From: Diphasiastrum complanatum
Lineage: Eukaryota > Streptophyta > Lycopodiopsida > Lycopodiales > Lycopodiaceae
Length of the DNA: 64,000 bases
Direction of reading: 5' to 3'
Assembly (NCBI GenBank): GCA_029204225.1
Contig: MU832212.1
Span: 1 to 64,000, forward strand
Part shown: positions 51,335 to 62,003 of the stretch, piece by piece
Position numbering within the stretch: position 1 is the stretch's first letter
How the letters are laid out: every line of letters begins with the position of its first letter
Notes under the pieces: model-generated
Told to the model about the DNA's origin: nothing
What the model saw: only the letters and a program-made list of their open reading frames with translations
Databases searched by the model: none
Made by a program: the position numbers and the translations under genes

Positions 51335-51519
51335 GTAGTCCTCTTTGTTTGATGGTATCAGCCTTCAAAAGAAAAGGTTCTTTCTCGAGCCATCAGCTCC
51401 TTGTATCACAAGCAATCATGCAAACCAGGCAAAGCACGAGTACTAAGACTCACCACGAATACGTACAAGTAAGACACTCAGGCAGGTTTACTAACAAGTA
51501 ACAAAGACAAGGTCCCCCT

Positions 51520-52072
51520 TTGAGATGGTCCTGCCAACGGACCTTTGCCTAGCCGCGCCCATACAAATCAATCACGGAATCAGCCCACATAGGACACCCC
51601 TCCAACCATCCGTGCTTTCATCATTAAGCAGCACATTGCCTCAGTCACGCCCCACCACTTTTTGGTCGATAGCCCTTATAGCTAAACGATCGGCAGCTAT
51701 CCCGCACCGGCAGCTAACCACCCGTGCTTTACACCCGAATTCGAGCAGCATCTCTGTATCAATGGTTAACCCGTACAGTTCGAATATGTCGCCCCACACC
51801 CCACAAGGTACGGACCGTGCTTTCACCTCCCTAGGCAGCACTTTGCCTCATCCGTCCTACGTGCAGACAACGCCAGGCCCGAACCGCGAGAACTGACCGT
51901 GCTTACACCTCAAGGGCAGCACCTTGACTCATCAAGTCCCCCGTTCTGCCGACGACCCCGACCGTGGACGCACCCGTGCTTACACTGTGGGCAGCACCTT
52001 GCACAACAGTTGTCTTGATGAACCCCAAACCGTGGCCATTTCCGTGAGATCCGCATAGCTGACCGGCCAGTC
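51520..52072 (-). other. Element B leader with hairpin units
   Basis: On the minus strand the same series of GTGCTGCC...GTGWAAGCACGG units as in C and D lies between 51610 and 51990, in the same order. It has none of the six-fold expansion seen in element A. Confidence 0.75.
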
Positions 52073-52085
52073 GGCTCTGATACCA
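52073..52085 (-). other. Element B primer-binding site (initiator-Met tRNA)
   Basis: Minus-strand TGGTATCAGAGCC next to the 5' LTR (52088). Confidence 0.9.
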
Positions 52086-52087
52086 CA

Positions 52088-53334
52088 TGTAGCGCAGGCA
52101 TCCCAAAGGGAGCCGGGAACCACGACTTAGCTTCCCAGCCTTCAACTCTTGCCATCCGAACCCACTTGACATACAAGCAGCCAACTCGCCAACAACGATC
52201 AGACTTAACCAACTTGAAGTTCCGAGGACCAACATTGAGATCCAACCTGGCGCCATGCCAGATCGGGGGTCCCGATGTGGGTGACTTCCCTCCAAGCAAG
52301 CCGCCCGACATACATCAAACTTAACCAACTCGAAGCTTCGTTACAAACGAGTAACATCCATTCCAAGCAAGCGGTCTGACTTACATCAGACTTAACCAAC
52401 TGAAAGCTTCGTCACGAGCGCTGGAAGCCAACCTGGCGCCACGCCAGACTGGACAGCCATAAACAGGTAACTTCCACCCAAGCAAACCATCCAACTCAGC
52501 CGACATGTTAGAGCCCGTTCCCCAAGAGCTTAACCCATTCACGTTCATGCAAGGAACACTCGGAACCACAAGCCGCGACAGATATGGAGACAACCAGTTC
52601 CTGGACCAAATGGTCCCGACAGCATGCCGCTGGCGCCACGGACCGAATGGTCCCGACGGCATACCGCTGGCGTCCCGGGATACGACCCTCAGCTATGTGC
52701 CAAGTTAAAAATTTTGAAAGCGGCCTTACAACTGGCGCTTTTACCGAACACTGAAACCCAGAAGGTAATCAGAGTCAGTTTGAGGAAAATCCCACTTTAT
52801 TGATAAATCTGAGAAGGTTACATTTCAAGTGTGTGACCGACCCTAGTCTCCGGGGCGCTAGCATGCCAAGGCGAGAGCCATGACAACATTCCAGCAAGGG
52901 AGGCTGAGACTTGGTTGGAGCTCGCCCTGAGTCGCAACCCGCACTCCCCTATAGTATTGGTGTGATTCGGCACCCCCCCCCTCATACCAAGCACTCTACC
53001 CAAGCTGGTAAAGCACGTTTTTCTCTCTCTAGGATTTTCTCTTTCTAGAAAGTCATTTTCTCTCTCTAGATTTTATTGATCCCCAGGCTTCCTTTAATCA
53101 TGCCTAGATCGTGTGAGGTGATTGCACATCGATCTGAGCTCTCTGGACTTCGCTAGAACCGATCAAAGATTTTCGGCCATAGGAACTTGGCGCCGGCTGG
53201 ATTCTGGTCACAGTGGCGCCGGGAGCGGCGCCGGCGCCATTGGCGCCGGGAGCAGCAGGGGCGCTGCTGGCGCCGGGGACATAGCTGGCGCCGATGGCGC
53301 CGGAAGTAAAGCTTGTAAAGGTAGCTTTACAACA
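52088..53334 (-). repeat. Element B 5' LTR
   Basis: Direct repeat of 36735-37980 with few differences (for example a longer C run near 52972-52981). Confidence 0.93.
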
Positions 53335-53347
53335 GAAATGCCCACAT

Positions 53348-54290
53348 GTTGTAAAGCTACCTTTACAAGCTTTACTTCCGGTGCCACTGGCGCCAGCATT
53401 TTCCCCGACGCCAGCAGCGCCACTGCTGCTCCTGGTGCCACCGGCGTCGGCGCCGCTCCAGGTGCCACTCCCGGCGCCACTGTGACCAGAATCCAGCTGG
53501 TGCCAAGTTCCTATGGCTGAAAATCTTTGATCGGTTCTAGCGAAGTCCAGAAAGCTCGAATCGATGTGCAATCACCTCACACGATCTAGGCATGTTAAAG
53601 GAAGCTTGGGGATCAATAAATTTTAGAGAGAGAAAAGGATTTCCTAGAGAGAGAAAATTCTAGAGAGAGAAAACATGCTCTACCAGCCTGGGCAGAGCAC
53701 TTGGTATGAGGGGAGGTGGCGAATCCCACCAATACTATAGGGGAATGCGGGTTGCGACTCAGGGCGACAAGTCTCAGCTTCCCTTGCTGGAATGTTGTCT
53801 TGGCGTCCCGCCTTGGCATGCCAGCGCCCCGGAGACTAGGGTCGCTCACACACTTGAAATGTAACCTTCTCAGGTTTATTAATAAAATGGGATTTTCCTC
53901 AAACTGACTCTAATTACCTTTTGGGTTTCAGTGTTTGGTAAAAGCGCCAGTTGTAAGGCCGCTTCAAATCTTTTTGATCTACCACATAGCTGAGGGTTGT
54001 ATCCCGGGATGCCATCAATATGCCGTCGGGACCATTCGGTCTTGGACGCCAGCGGTATGCTGTCAGGACCATTCGGTCCATGAACTGGTTGTCTTCATAT
54101 CTGTTGCGGCTTGTGGTTCTGAGTGTTCCTTGCGTGAACGTGAACGGATTAAGCTTTTGGGGAACGGCTCTAACCTGTCGGCTGAGTTGAATGGCTTGCT
54201 TGGGTGGAAGTTACTTGTTTGTGGCTGTCCAGTCTGGCGTGGTGCTAGGTTGGCTTCCAACGCTTGTGACGAAGCTTTGAGTTGGTTAAG
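53348..54290 (+). repeat. Inverted, truncated A/B-family LTR
   Basis: Starts TGTTGTAAAGCTACCTTTAC and follows the A/B LTR in the opposite orientation to about TTGGTTAAGTC, where the last ~300 bp are missing and the flanking repeat AAGAGGTCC begins. It is more diverged than the A/B LTRs. Only 13 bp separate it from the 5' LTR of B, so the two form a head-to-head inverted repeat with arms of over 900 bp. Confidence 0.88.
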
Positions 54291-54410
54291 TCAAGAGGTC
54301 CAAGACACTCCCCTCGTATCTTGAATTACCCTATGATGGCAGTTTTCAATGCCACCTGGGGGCAACTCTCACTCCTTGTAAAATGGGAGAGAGTACTCTT
54401 TAATTGGCTC
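54291..54410 (+). repeat. Flanking repeat, right copy
   Basis: AAGAGGTCCAAGACACTCCC..., diverged copy of 36609-36729. Confidence 0.75.
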
Positions 54411-55354
54411 CACCAATCATAGTAAAGTATTTGGGCCTTTTGGTCTTAACTCTCACTCCATGTTGCATTCACTTATTTTCAGCACGGTGCTTAGATTAAG
54501 CAAAGCCATTGGTGGACATCCCATTCTCAAGGGAGGCAAGATGGAAGGCAAGATGGAGTAGGTTGTATTCACATACGCCTTACCGACAGGTGTAGGGGGC
54601 TCTTGTCTTATCCGCCTTGCAAGCAGGTACAAATTAGCGTGACAACTTACAAGCTTCGCCGTCGCTCTTCTGCTTTTTTCTCTCTTTCATTTCTGTTCCA
54701 TAAGAAGAAGTGGGAAGAAAGCGAGGCCCAGAAGACACGGAGCTGCTGCTTCTGCCTCTTCTTATTGTTATTATCGCGGAGGAGGAGCTTTGCTGCCACA
54801 TGCGATGTATTGCTCGATCCTCCCTTACGTGTCATTTGTGCAGGATTTGAATTTTTGTGGTTTGATCGGCAGTTGCAGAGAAGATCGCCATTTCTCACAA
54901 TCATCATCTTTTGATTTGATGGCCAACTCGAGCAGTTTGGGATTCTCTCGCTGCAATTAGTTTTTGTTTCGGGCTTCGAAATGGTTTTGGATATGGATGG
55001 CATCAGAGTTTTTTGGAACGCACTTACACTTTCGTTGGCTTAAGTTTTGCTCTGTTGAAGCAGCAGAGCTTATGATTTACGATAATGAGGTGCCCATTTG
55101 CATGCTTTTGCCAGATTAGGGCTTAATTTTCATCTGTATTTTGATATTGTGCTGCCTAGCGAACGCCGCAGCAGCGGAAAATCAGATAGTTAAGTTGGTA
55201 ATGTTTCAGCAGGGTTTGGCAGGCTGAGGCCTTATTGCGTGTTGACTTTACCCGTCACGTATAATCCCCTACTTCCGACTTCATCAATTTGGAGCACTAT
55301 CATATTTTCGCCCTGACGTATTTTCTCCAACTTCCGATTTCATCAGTTTGGAGC
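54411..55354 (+). promoter_or_regulatory. Probable upstream and 5' UTR region of the KMS1-like gene
   Basis: No ORF with family features. GC content rises and pyrimidine-rich tracts appear from about 54600, consistent with a plant promoter or 5' UTR. A ~24-bp direct repeat (CTTCCGAYTTCATCARTTTGG) occurs at 55272 and 55330, just before the start codon. No clear TATA box was assigned. Confidence 0.35.
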
Positions 55355-58300
55355 ATGCAAGACGAAGCAGGCATGGACGGTGCGCATCCATCTTCCCCTA
55401 CTTCTAGTTCCATCGTCAGGGAACCCCGTTCATCTAGCGATCCCCTAGGTACATCTTTCCTCATTTTATGCTTTATGATTCGTAAATTTTTTTTTCGGTT
55501 CAACTCGATTTTTGAATGCTACTGAATGCACAGACTGGAAAGGAAGTTAAACATCACTATTGCTGAAGGTGTATTTACAATTAACAAGCTAATGCTAAGG
55601 TTTTTTTTTTCACGTTTGGCACTTACAAATGTTCTTCAATTTAGTGAGCCTTGTAGCTATTAGAGCTGAACTGGATGAAGCCCTTGCTGCATTGAGAAGT
55701 TAGTTAGCATGCAATAGACAAATGTGGATAGTTAGGCAAGTGCAGCTGAAAGAATCTACAATTAATTTGGAATAGTGTGACGATGCCACTTTTTGCCTTA
55801 TAGTTTGTTGTACTTTACATTTGAGTTTATCAATGTTGTCAAAGTGATGCTGACAAGAGGAAATTCTGCACTGTGGTTGTCTTGCCATGTAATAATCTTC
55901 TTTCACAAACTTTTAAACAAGGTTTAAGAAAATCATGAGAAAAGTTCCAACTGTTTTAGACTCTTTTAGTTTTATCTTTGGTATTTCAGCTTATGGTATG
56001 TTTACGATGATTAATAATAGAGTCCAAAAAAGTGGGGTGCCCGCTTTGTTTCTAGTATTTTGTCTTTGTTTCAGTAACTCGTATACATATTATGATCCTT
56101 GTTCTTAATTTTGATTTCTTTCTATTTGAATTATTATCATTATTGTTATTTTTTCTTTTTGCTTAACTGGTTGTCTTTTGCTTCTTACTACTTAGTCAAC
56201 ACTGGGTCTACCCAAGAGAATCCAGATTCTTTTGAAACCCCGTTAGCAACTTATGCTTGGGTTTTGATGAGACATAAGCAATGTTGTTTGGCTAAGATTT
56301 TTTGTTTATTGAATTTTATATTATTGTTTTGACTTAGATCCTTTGACTTTTTGAGTTGCTCGTATATTGTTTCTAAGCTTTACCGTATGACATCACTGAC
56401 TTCTCTATATAAATTTGTGAAATTGGATATATTCTAATTTCATGAATAGATATATATAAGGTTATGGATGTCGCTTTTCTGAGAAAAGCATCTACAACTA
56501 GATTTGCAACATGTGATTAGTACAAGCCTTCAACAAAAATTGTTTGGCTATGTTACTTTTTTCAAGTAGTGTGAGAATTAAGTTATCTTCTCAGGGTCTC
56601 TTCTGGTGAAGTTATGTTCAAATCAAAAGCCTGATATAAATGCATGATGAGGTTGTAATTTAAACTTTAAAGTAATAAGATCAAAAAGTCTCTTCTACCT
56701 ACATTTTCCAACAAAAACCTTGATAGAAGTAGCCAAGAAAAGCTGCTTATCTATGGTGTTATTTTCTATTTTTATTATTAGATTTTAGATCTTCATGCAT
56801 AGATGCATAGCTTCCCCAAACACTGCGTTCCAGAAATTTGGAGTGTTTCGGAGCAAAATGTCGTGCCTTTTAAATTTTTTTTCCTTTCCCTAGTTCTTGT
56901 TTCATGTATGTGTTAGGGTGGAAAAAAAAACACATATAGGTTATTCAAAACATTGTGAACTATGAATTGGACTATCTAGTATCAGTGTTGAGTGATCATT
57001 GATGCATGTTGTTTGGTTTTCTTATAGTTTAGACTCCAATTTATTGTTTACAATCATACATGGTAGCGAGTTATGAAGGAGGTCGTTTACCAACCTTCTG
57101 TCACTATCACAATTATTGTGGGATTCAAATCTATAGTTTGATTGAGTGAGTGGCAAGAGCAATAGTGTCTCGGGTGGATTTACCCACCCCACCCCACCAT
57201 GTGACTAGCAAAAACTCGTCTTACTCACCTTGAGATTCAATGAAATATCCCTGTTTGCGCTCAAAATCCAACACCTGTCTCTCGATCTTGCGCAACAAGG
57301 GGCCATGACCTGCACAAAGACAAAGGACGTTGTTAGATTTTAGGAAACATCAGAGTCAAAAGCACACAAAAAGTGTTGATGATTACACGAGTGATGAAAA
57401 CAAGATGGGTTAAATAGCCCTATTGGGGGACAGCCCTAACTTGGATACACATTTTGAGTGTTGTCCTCTAGTTGTCGACACTCCGCATCTGTCGTATGGC
57501 TTTAGTAGCCCACATAGGGTGAAGCAAATGACCAATTGCGTGTATGGGCTTGTGGAAGAAATTCCCCAAACTGACTCCTTTGATGGAAATGCCTCTCTTG
57601 TAGATGATGGTGTCAGAAATAAATGACTATGCTAAAGTTAATCCATAGTTTACTTTGACCCAAAAGGTCGAGATTTGTGTAACCACGGGTATTTAGTTAT
57701 TTAGGCCATGTTAAGTTTGTCTTAACTTCAGTTTGACCCAATTTTGGTCATGTGTGACTCGTGGGTCCTTAGGGGTCTAATTTTGTTTAAGGGCCCTATC
57801 TTGACTAGCATTATTGTAGTTCATTGAAGGACACGGTTTCAGTACAAGCGTTTTGGTTGTTGACAAGTCACAATGTGAAGTCGGTCTTGCCAAAGCTACT
57901 GTTCTGTTCATTTGAGGAAATTATGCTACGTTACGATTCAAGACTAGAATTGTAATAGCTAGGATCAAAACTGCTTGGAGATGAAAGTGACTGACATAGC
58001 AAGCCTTGTTTAGTATTGAGCTTACTTTTGAAGACTAAAACTGTGCTATGTTTTCAACCTGGCTAATCACAGAGCAACTAAAGAAGACACACATAAGAGA
58101 AAGGGAGCAGCTTGTCTTGACCAAGTCTCCAGTTACAACTATGAAGTTCTTCACACTCGCAATACTAAAATACTTAGCACGCTTTTGGGCCTATGCTGCT
58201 ACTCACAACGTGGCACTTGGTTTGGTTGCTCTCTTATGTCCTATTTCTTGGCTAACCCTTTTTTCGCTTGATGGACCTCATGAGAAGGTACTTATATGTT

Positions 58301-59697
58301 TACTTTGTATGCAACACCTGAATTTACTATTTACTTTTGTTTAATGAGCTTATTCCTTATATTTATTGTAGATGTATGCATGTGCACTTTGAGGTTGAGA
58401 TTATCATGACTGACAACCTTCCAGTTTTTAAAGACGAGTTACTGTTTAGTGGTTAGGACAGGACAGTTAGTTACTTATACACTTTTAATTTGGCAGTTCT
58501 TGGAAGAATGTCTAGCTTATTTCCGATTCGCACTGTGGTGGGTTGGGCTTGGCGTTGCTTCCTCCATAGGACTTGGTACATTTCTTTGTGTGTAGTTGCT
58601 ATGATGTCTTTCATCACTACAAGTTTGATAGTTTAGTATCCTGACACATACCTTTTATATTTCCAACTTAAGTTGAGGAGCATTGTTATTCTTATCCTTA
58701 TAGAATCCTAACAAAATTGTTTCTGCTTTCAGGTTCTGGATTACATACGTTTGTTCTTTATTTAGGCCCTCACATTGCAATGTTCACATTAAAAGCTACA
58801 TTATGTGGAAGAGAGGATCTAAAAAAGGCACCATATGATACTCCTCAATATGGTATTAGCTCTACATGGGCTGATAGAGATTGCGCAGACATAGGCTCAC
58901 CCAAGTATCCCCGTTTAGCCACTGACTATGATTGTTACATGGTTCCCCTGCACAGAATTTTGGTGCAAGTGCAACCAGAGGCAATATTATGGGGTATTGG
59001 AACGGCACTTGGGGAGCTCCCTCCATACTTTATATCAAGAGCAGGTATGGAGAATTCGAACCTTACGAATGCTGTCAACTGTAGACAGCTCAGTGAGAGT
59101 CATCACACCCTGAACTGTCTATGGTTACCTTATCTGGTACCAGTACCTGCCATTTTTTCATATTAAGATTCTTATATATGTACTATTATCTATGCTTGTA
59201 AAGTACAAGCTCGACATTATTTAGGCTCTCAAAGTGCAGATGAATTTTTGAGTGTTTTGTGTACTTATGTTGCTTTGAGGTTTCTACATCAAGCTCCATG
59301 AAAGTTGTGTGTCAACTGCTATAAGCGACTGTGCTGTCTAAAGAAGTTGCATATCTTTCAGAAAGTTGTTTGTGTGACTGTCTCACCGACTTAAAGCAGG
59401 CCAGTTGTTTGTTGCATATTGAGTTTAAGGCATTCTTGTTTGTGGAATTGTAAGAAACAAAGTGTTTTTTATGTACAAATTTGGAAATTAGAACTTTTAC
59501 AATCCAAAATCTTACTTGGTGGTTTAAATTTTGATTCAGCAAGACAGTCTGGAGAAAGGCTGAAAGAATTGGAGGATAATACCAATGAAGAAGGTCCTTC
59601 TCACAGCAATAGCTCTGATTACCTGAAAAAGTTAAAGCGCTGGATGTTTGCGCACAGTCAACAACTTGGGTTCTTTACCGTTCTTATTTTTGCATCT
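55355..59697 (+). CDS. KMS1: KMS1/VMP1-like ER membrane protein, six 5' exons
   Basis: Exons joined by GT-AG introns with consistent phase: 55355-55448, 55645-55698, 58073-58287, 58497-58575, 58733-59044, 59540-59697 (912 bp, 304 codons). Start ATG 55355 is the first in the open stretch before exon 1's donor. The product has a short acidic/Ser-rich N-terminus, a basic helical segment (RKQLKKTHIREREQL), a membrane segment (ALGLVALLCPISWLTLF), DGPHEK, then the family's hallmark block WWVGLGVASSIGLGSG, LHTFVLYLGPHIAMFTLK, RILVQVQPEAILWGIGTALG and ELPPYFISRA. The last exon ends at FAS, just before the expected PNP motif. VMP1 homologues are ER proteins of the DedA/VTT type acting in lipid handling, autophagy and secretion; Arabidopsis KMS1/KMS2 are the plant forms. 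The C-terminal ~110 residues are not found in this window: either distant exons or a truncated gene. Confidence 0.88.
55699..58072 (+). other. Intron 2 of the KMS1-like gene (2.4 kb)
   Basis: AT-rich with T-runs, bounded by GTTAGT and CACAG. A short uninterrupted frame (57423-57626) has no recognised motif. No transposon boundary was seen. Confidence 0.65.
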
Positions 59698-60056
59698 GTA
59701 AGTTAACCATCAATGGTATAACATTCTCTGTTAGTACATCTTGTGATGTGTGAGGGAAAGTGGAGGATGGGGTGTTGCTAAATTATTCAGCAATTTACTG
59801 GTTTCAGTGTGATGAGAAGGTGAAACCAAAAGAATAATCATCAAGAAGATATTTTTTCAACAACTTGGGTTCTTTACCGTTCTTATTTTTGCATCTGTAA
59901 GTTAACCATCAATGGTAGAACATTCTCTGTTAGTACATCTTGTGATGTGTGAGGGAAAGCGGAGGATGGGGTGTTGCTGAATTATTCAGCAATTTACTGG
60001 TTTCAGTGTGATGAGAAGGTGAAACCAAAAGAATAATCATCAAGAAGATATTTTAT
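59659..60056 (+). repeat. 199-bp tandem duplication covering the end of KMS1 exon 6
   Basis: Copy 1 (59659-59857) and copy 2 (59858-60056) both start CAACAACTTGGGTTCTTTACC and include the exon end, its donor GTAAGT and following intron. They differ at only a few bases seen by eye (for example GTATAAC/GTAGAAC, AAAGTGG/AAAGCGG), so the event is recent. A short AT repeat follows at 60053-60068. Confidence 0.93.
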
Positions 60057-60068
60057 ATATATATATAT

Positions 60069-60606
60069 TTTTCAAGAGGACACTATTCCAAACCCATTTG
60101 CGTCTTTGTAGTTAGACTTCTATTGAGCAACAACACCTTTGCAATCAACCTCTGGAGGTTGGAACTGTATCCACCTTAGATATACTTTTTTCTGTATTTT
60201 AAAGTGCTTTCGGTTGCTTCGACAATTTTTGAATAAAGAATACTTCTGAACTGAAATTCTAATGAACTCTTGTATCAGATTTCATTGCATTGAATTGTGA
60301 AATATCACTTCAGGGTCTAAGAGCTGGAAAAGAGTTTGATTTCATGAATAGTTTGAGATCCTAGTGTATGCAGTGACTCCCCTGAGCTAGGGTCCATTGT
60401 GGATTTATCCACATTTAACATGAGTCTTCTGATTCATTTGAACCTAAGTCTTTTTACTTAATCAAACAAGTCACACTCTCCAATGATCAACCATACAATG
60501 TGGAAGTAGGTAGCATTATAACATTAACACCCAAGTGAGCCTAATAACCATGCCTATCATGTGGGTAAGTGCACTAGAAGCCATCAAAAACACATATGAC
60601 CACCAA
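60069..60606 (+). other. Stretch after the KMS1 duplication, no exon identified
   Basis: ATTCCAAACCCATTTGCG near 60083 recalls the expected PNP exon start but stops after a few codons and lacks a good acceptor. An AATAAAG at about 60232 could be a polyA signal. Otherwise nothing. Confidence 0.3.
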
Positions 60607-61440
60607 TCAAATAAACATCAAGCTATTTGAAGGGACAATGAATTGAGAGAGAGAGAGAGAGAGAGCTTTATTAATGTCTTTTCCATGCCAAAGGCATAAA
60701 AGACTAATGAAGTACATGTCAAGTGTGTGGTAACCATGGGCCCGAAGAAGAATTGAAGAGAAGGTCAATAAGACGTCTCCCTTCAGCATCATCGTAAGAA
60801 CGCTTCTTACGACGGAGAACACGGTGGTAGGAGCGTCAGGAAGATCGAAGCAGATGTGGAGCGTGGATACGTGAATAAGTAATTGACTGGTGAAGGGAAC
60901 GACACTCGGCATCATACCAAGGAGGGTGTACGTCGAGTCTTTTGGGAATGGGGTTTTGTGGGAAGAGTTAGTGATGCAGAGAGGTGGTGAGAAAAGCAGC
61001 CTCGACTGGACCGTCATGAGGAAAGGAGTGTAAAAGTGAAGCCAAGGATTGCCGGTATAGTGGCATGTAAATGGGATCAAATGTGTACATGGGTGCTCGG
61101 GTAATTATGGGTAGTGTAGATGAATGAGTGGGTGGGGGGTGGCCGATATCGAAGGAGAGAAATGAGTGATCAGAAAGGGTTGTGGGAGAAACGCGGAAGT
61201 CAGAGACTATGGGTACAAAGGATGGTGACCCCATGAGATAGTCAACGACACTATACTCCACTGTGAGGATGGCATGTATAGTTGTCTGAATGTGGCCAGC
61301 AGGGTAAGCTGTAATCTCTTGGATTCCGCCTCTGAGCTCACTGTAGACTGAAGTATGGTGCCATAGAGCTTCGCAAGAACATGCCCAATCATGATAGTGT
61401 GGTAGTTATTGTTAGGAACAACATAACAATATGAAGGCAA
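60607..61440 (-). pseudogene. Rearranged LINE (non-LTR) fragment: RT piece then endonuclease piece
   Basis: Minus strand. 61320-61440 reads NNNYHTIMIGHVLAKLYGTI, matching the palm entry of plant LINE RTs. 60968-61261 reads SVVDYLMGSPSFVPIVSDF...LSDHSFLSFDI, the C-terminal SDH motif region of an endonuclease/exonuclease/phosphatase domain. Further on, in another frame, PPWYDAECRSLH and VLRRKKRSYDDAEG form the linker that normally follows the endonuclease. RT lies upstream of endonuclease, the reverse of the normal order, so pieces have been joined. Frameshifts and a (GA)n run (about 60642-60665) show decay. Confidence 0.6.
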
Positions 61441-61766
61441 AGCTAGTCTGATCCACCCTGCCGATGCACTCTCTTATAGAATGCCCCTCCTAGCCCAATG
61501 TGAGTTTGCACGGGAACGATAGGTGGGAGTTACTGCCAACACCCAGTGTTCATGCTGCATGGACTAGATTACTGTTGCATGTGTGGTCCCAGTCCATCAC
61601 TGATGGATTACATGGCGCCAGACTGTCATGCATGCGTCTGCATGTGTCCGCATGGTCATTACTGGCCCTCATACCAACTGCATGGTATGCCTGACTCACA
61701 CTGTCCTCTGCCCTCTGGTGGTTAGCTGTTTCCAGATGTTGGGTCGGTACTATTACGGTCTTGTAA
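61441..61766 (-). repeat. Probable gypsy 3' LTR start
   Basis: On the minus strand a polypurine tract AAGGGGGAGGGAG is followed by TATTACAAGACCG, likely a TGTTACA-type LTR start with one substitution. A TATA-like TTCTATAAGAGAG lies near 61475. The LTR end is obscured by the LINE fragment. Confidence 0.5.
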
Positions 61767-61779
61767 TACTCCCTCCCCC

Positions 61780-62003
61780 TTAAGAACAGTCTTCGTCCTC
61801 TAAGACAAAATCTGGATTAGTGCCTCTTTCTCAAGTGGCATTCTCAACTGGCTGATCCTTCCACTTGATCAAATATTCTTGATATAGTGTATGACGAGTC
61901 TGTGTCTCCCTAACAGTGAGAATACTTTCTGGCTCATGTGGAAGTTGCTGAGAATCTTTGAGGGGAACTAGAACACTGTCCTTGACTAGATTATCTGATC
62001 TAG
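61780..62003 (-). pseudogene. Gypsy chromodomain remnant
   Basis: Minus-strand reading ESILTVRETQTRHTLYQEYL continues to IKWKDQPVENAT, then a stop where Trp is expected (ATWE in relatives). This is the C-terminal chromodomain of a chromovirus Pol, directly before the polypurine tract. Confidence 0.7.

Larger units (their letters stand above)
36735..53334 (-). mobile_element. Element B: non-coding LTR retrotransposon split by elements C and D
   Basis: LTRs at 36735-37980 and 52088-53334 (1246 and 1247 bp, only a few substitutions and one C-run difference seen), with a perfect target duplication GAAAT (36730-36734, 53335-53339). The primer-binding site 52073-52085 and polypurine tract 37981-37991 fix minus-strand orientation. 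After removal of C and D its interior (37981-38849, 44083-44598, 50874-52087) is ~2.6 kb, matches element A and encodes no retroelement protein. Close LTR similarity suggests a more recent insertion than A. It must rely on proteins from other elements. Confidence 0.93.

Noticed and set aside
53104-53571. Ala/Gly/Ser/Pro-rich ORFs on both strands at the LTR palindrome
   Set aside because: Low-complexity translation of the GGCGCC cluster and its inverted copy.
54603-54914. 103-codon ORF as an upstream gene
   Set aside because: Composition follows T- and C-rich 5' UTR sequence; no motif, and it lies just before the KMS1-like gene.
58928-59113. Separate 61-codon ORF
   Set aside because: Out-of-frame shadow of KMS1 exon 5.
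60083-60112. KMS1 exon 7 start (IPNPF)
   Set aside because: Only about five residues match before divergence and a stop, and there is no convincing acceptor.
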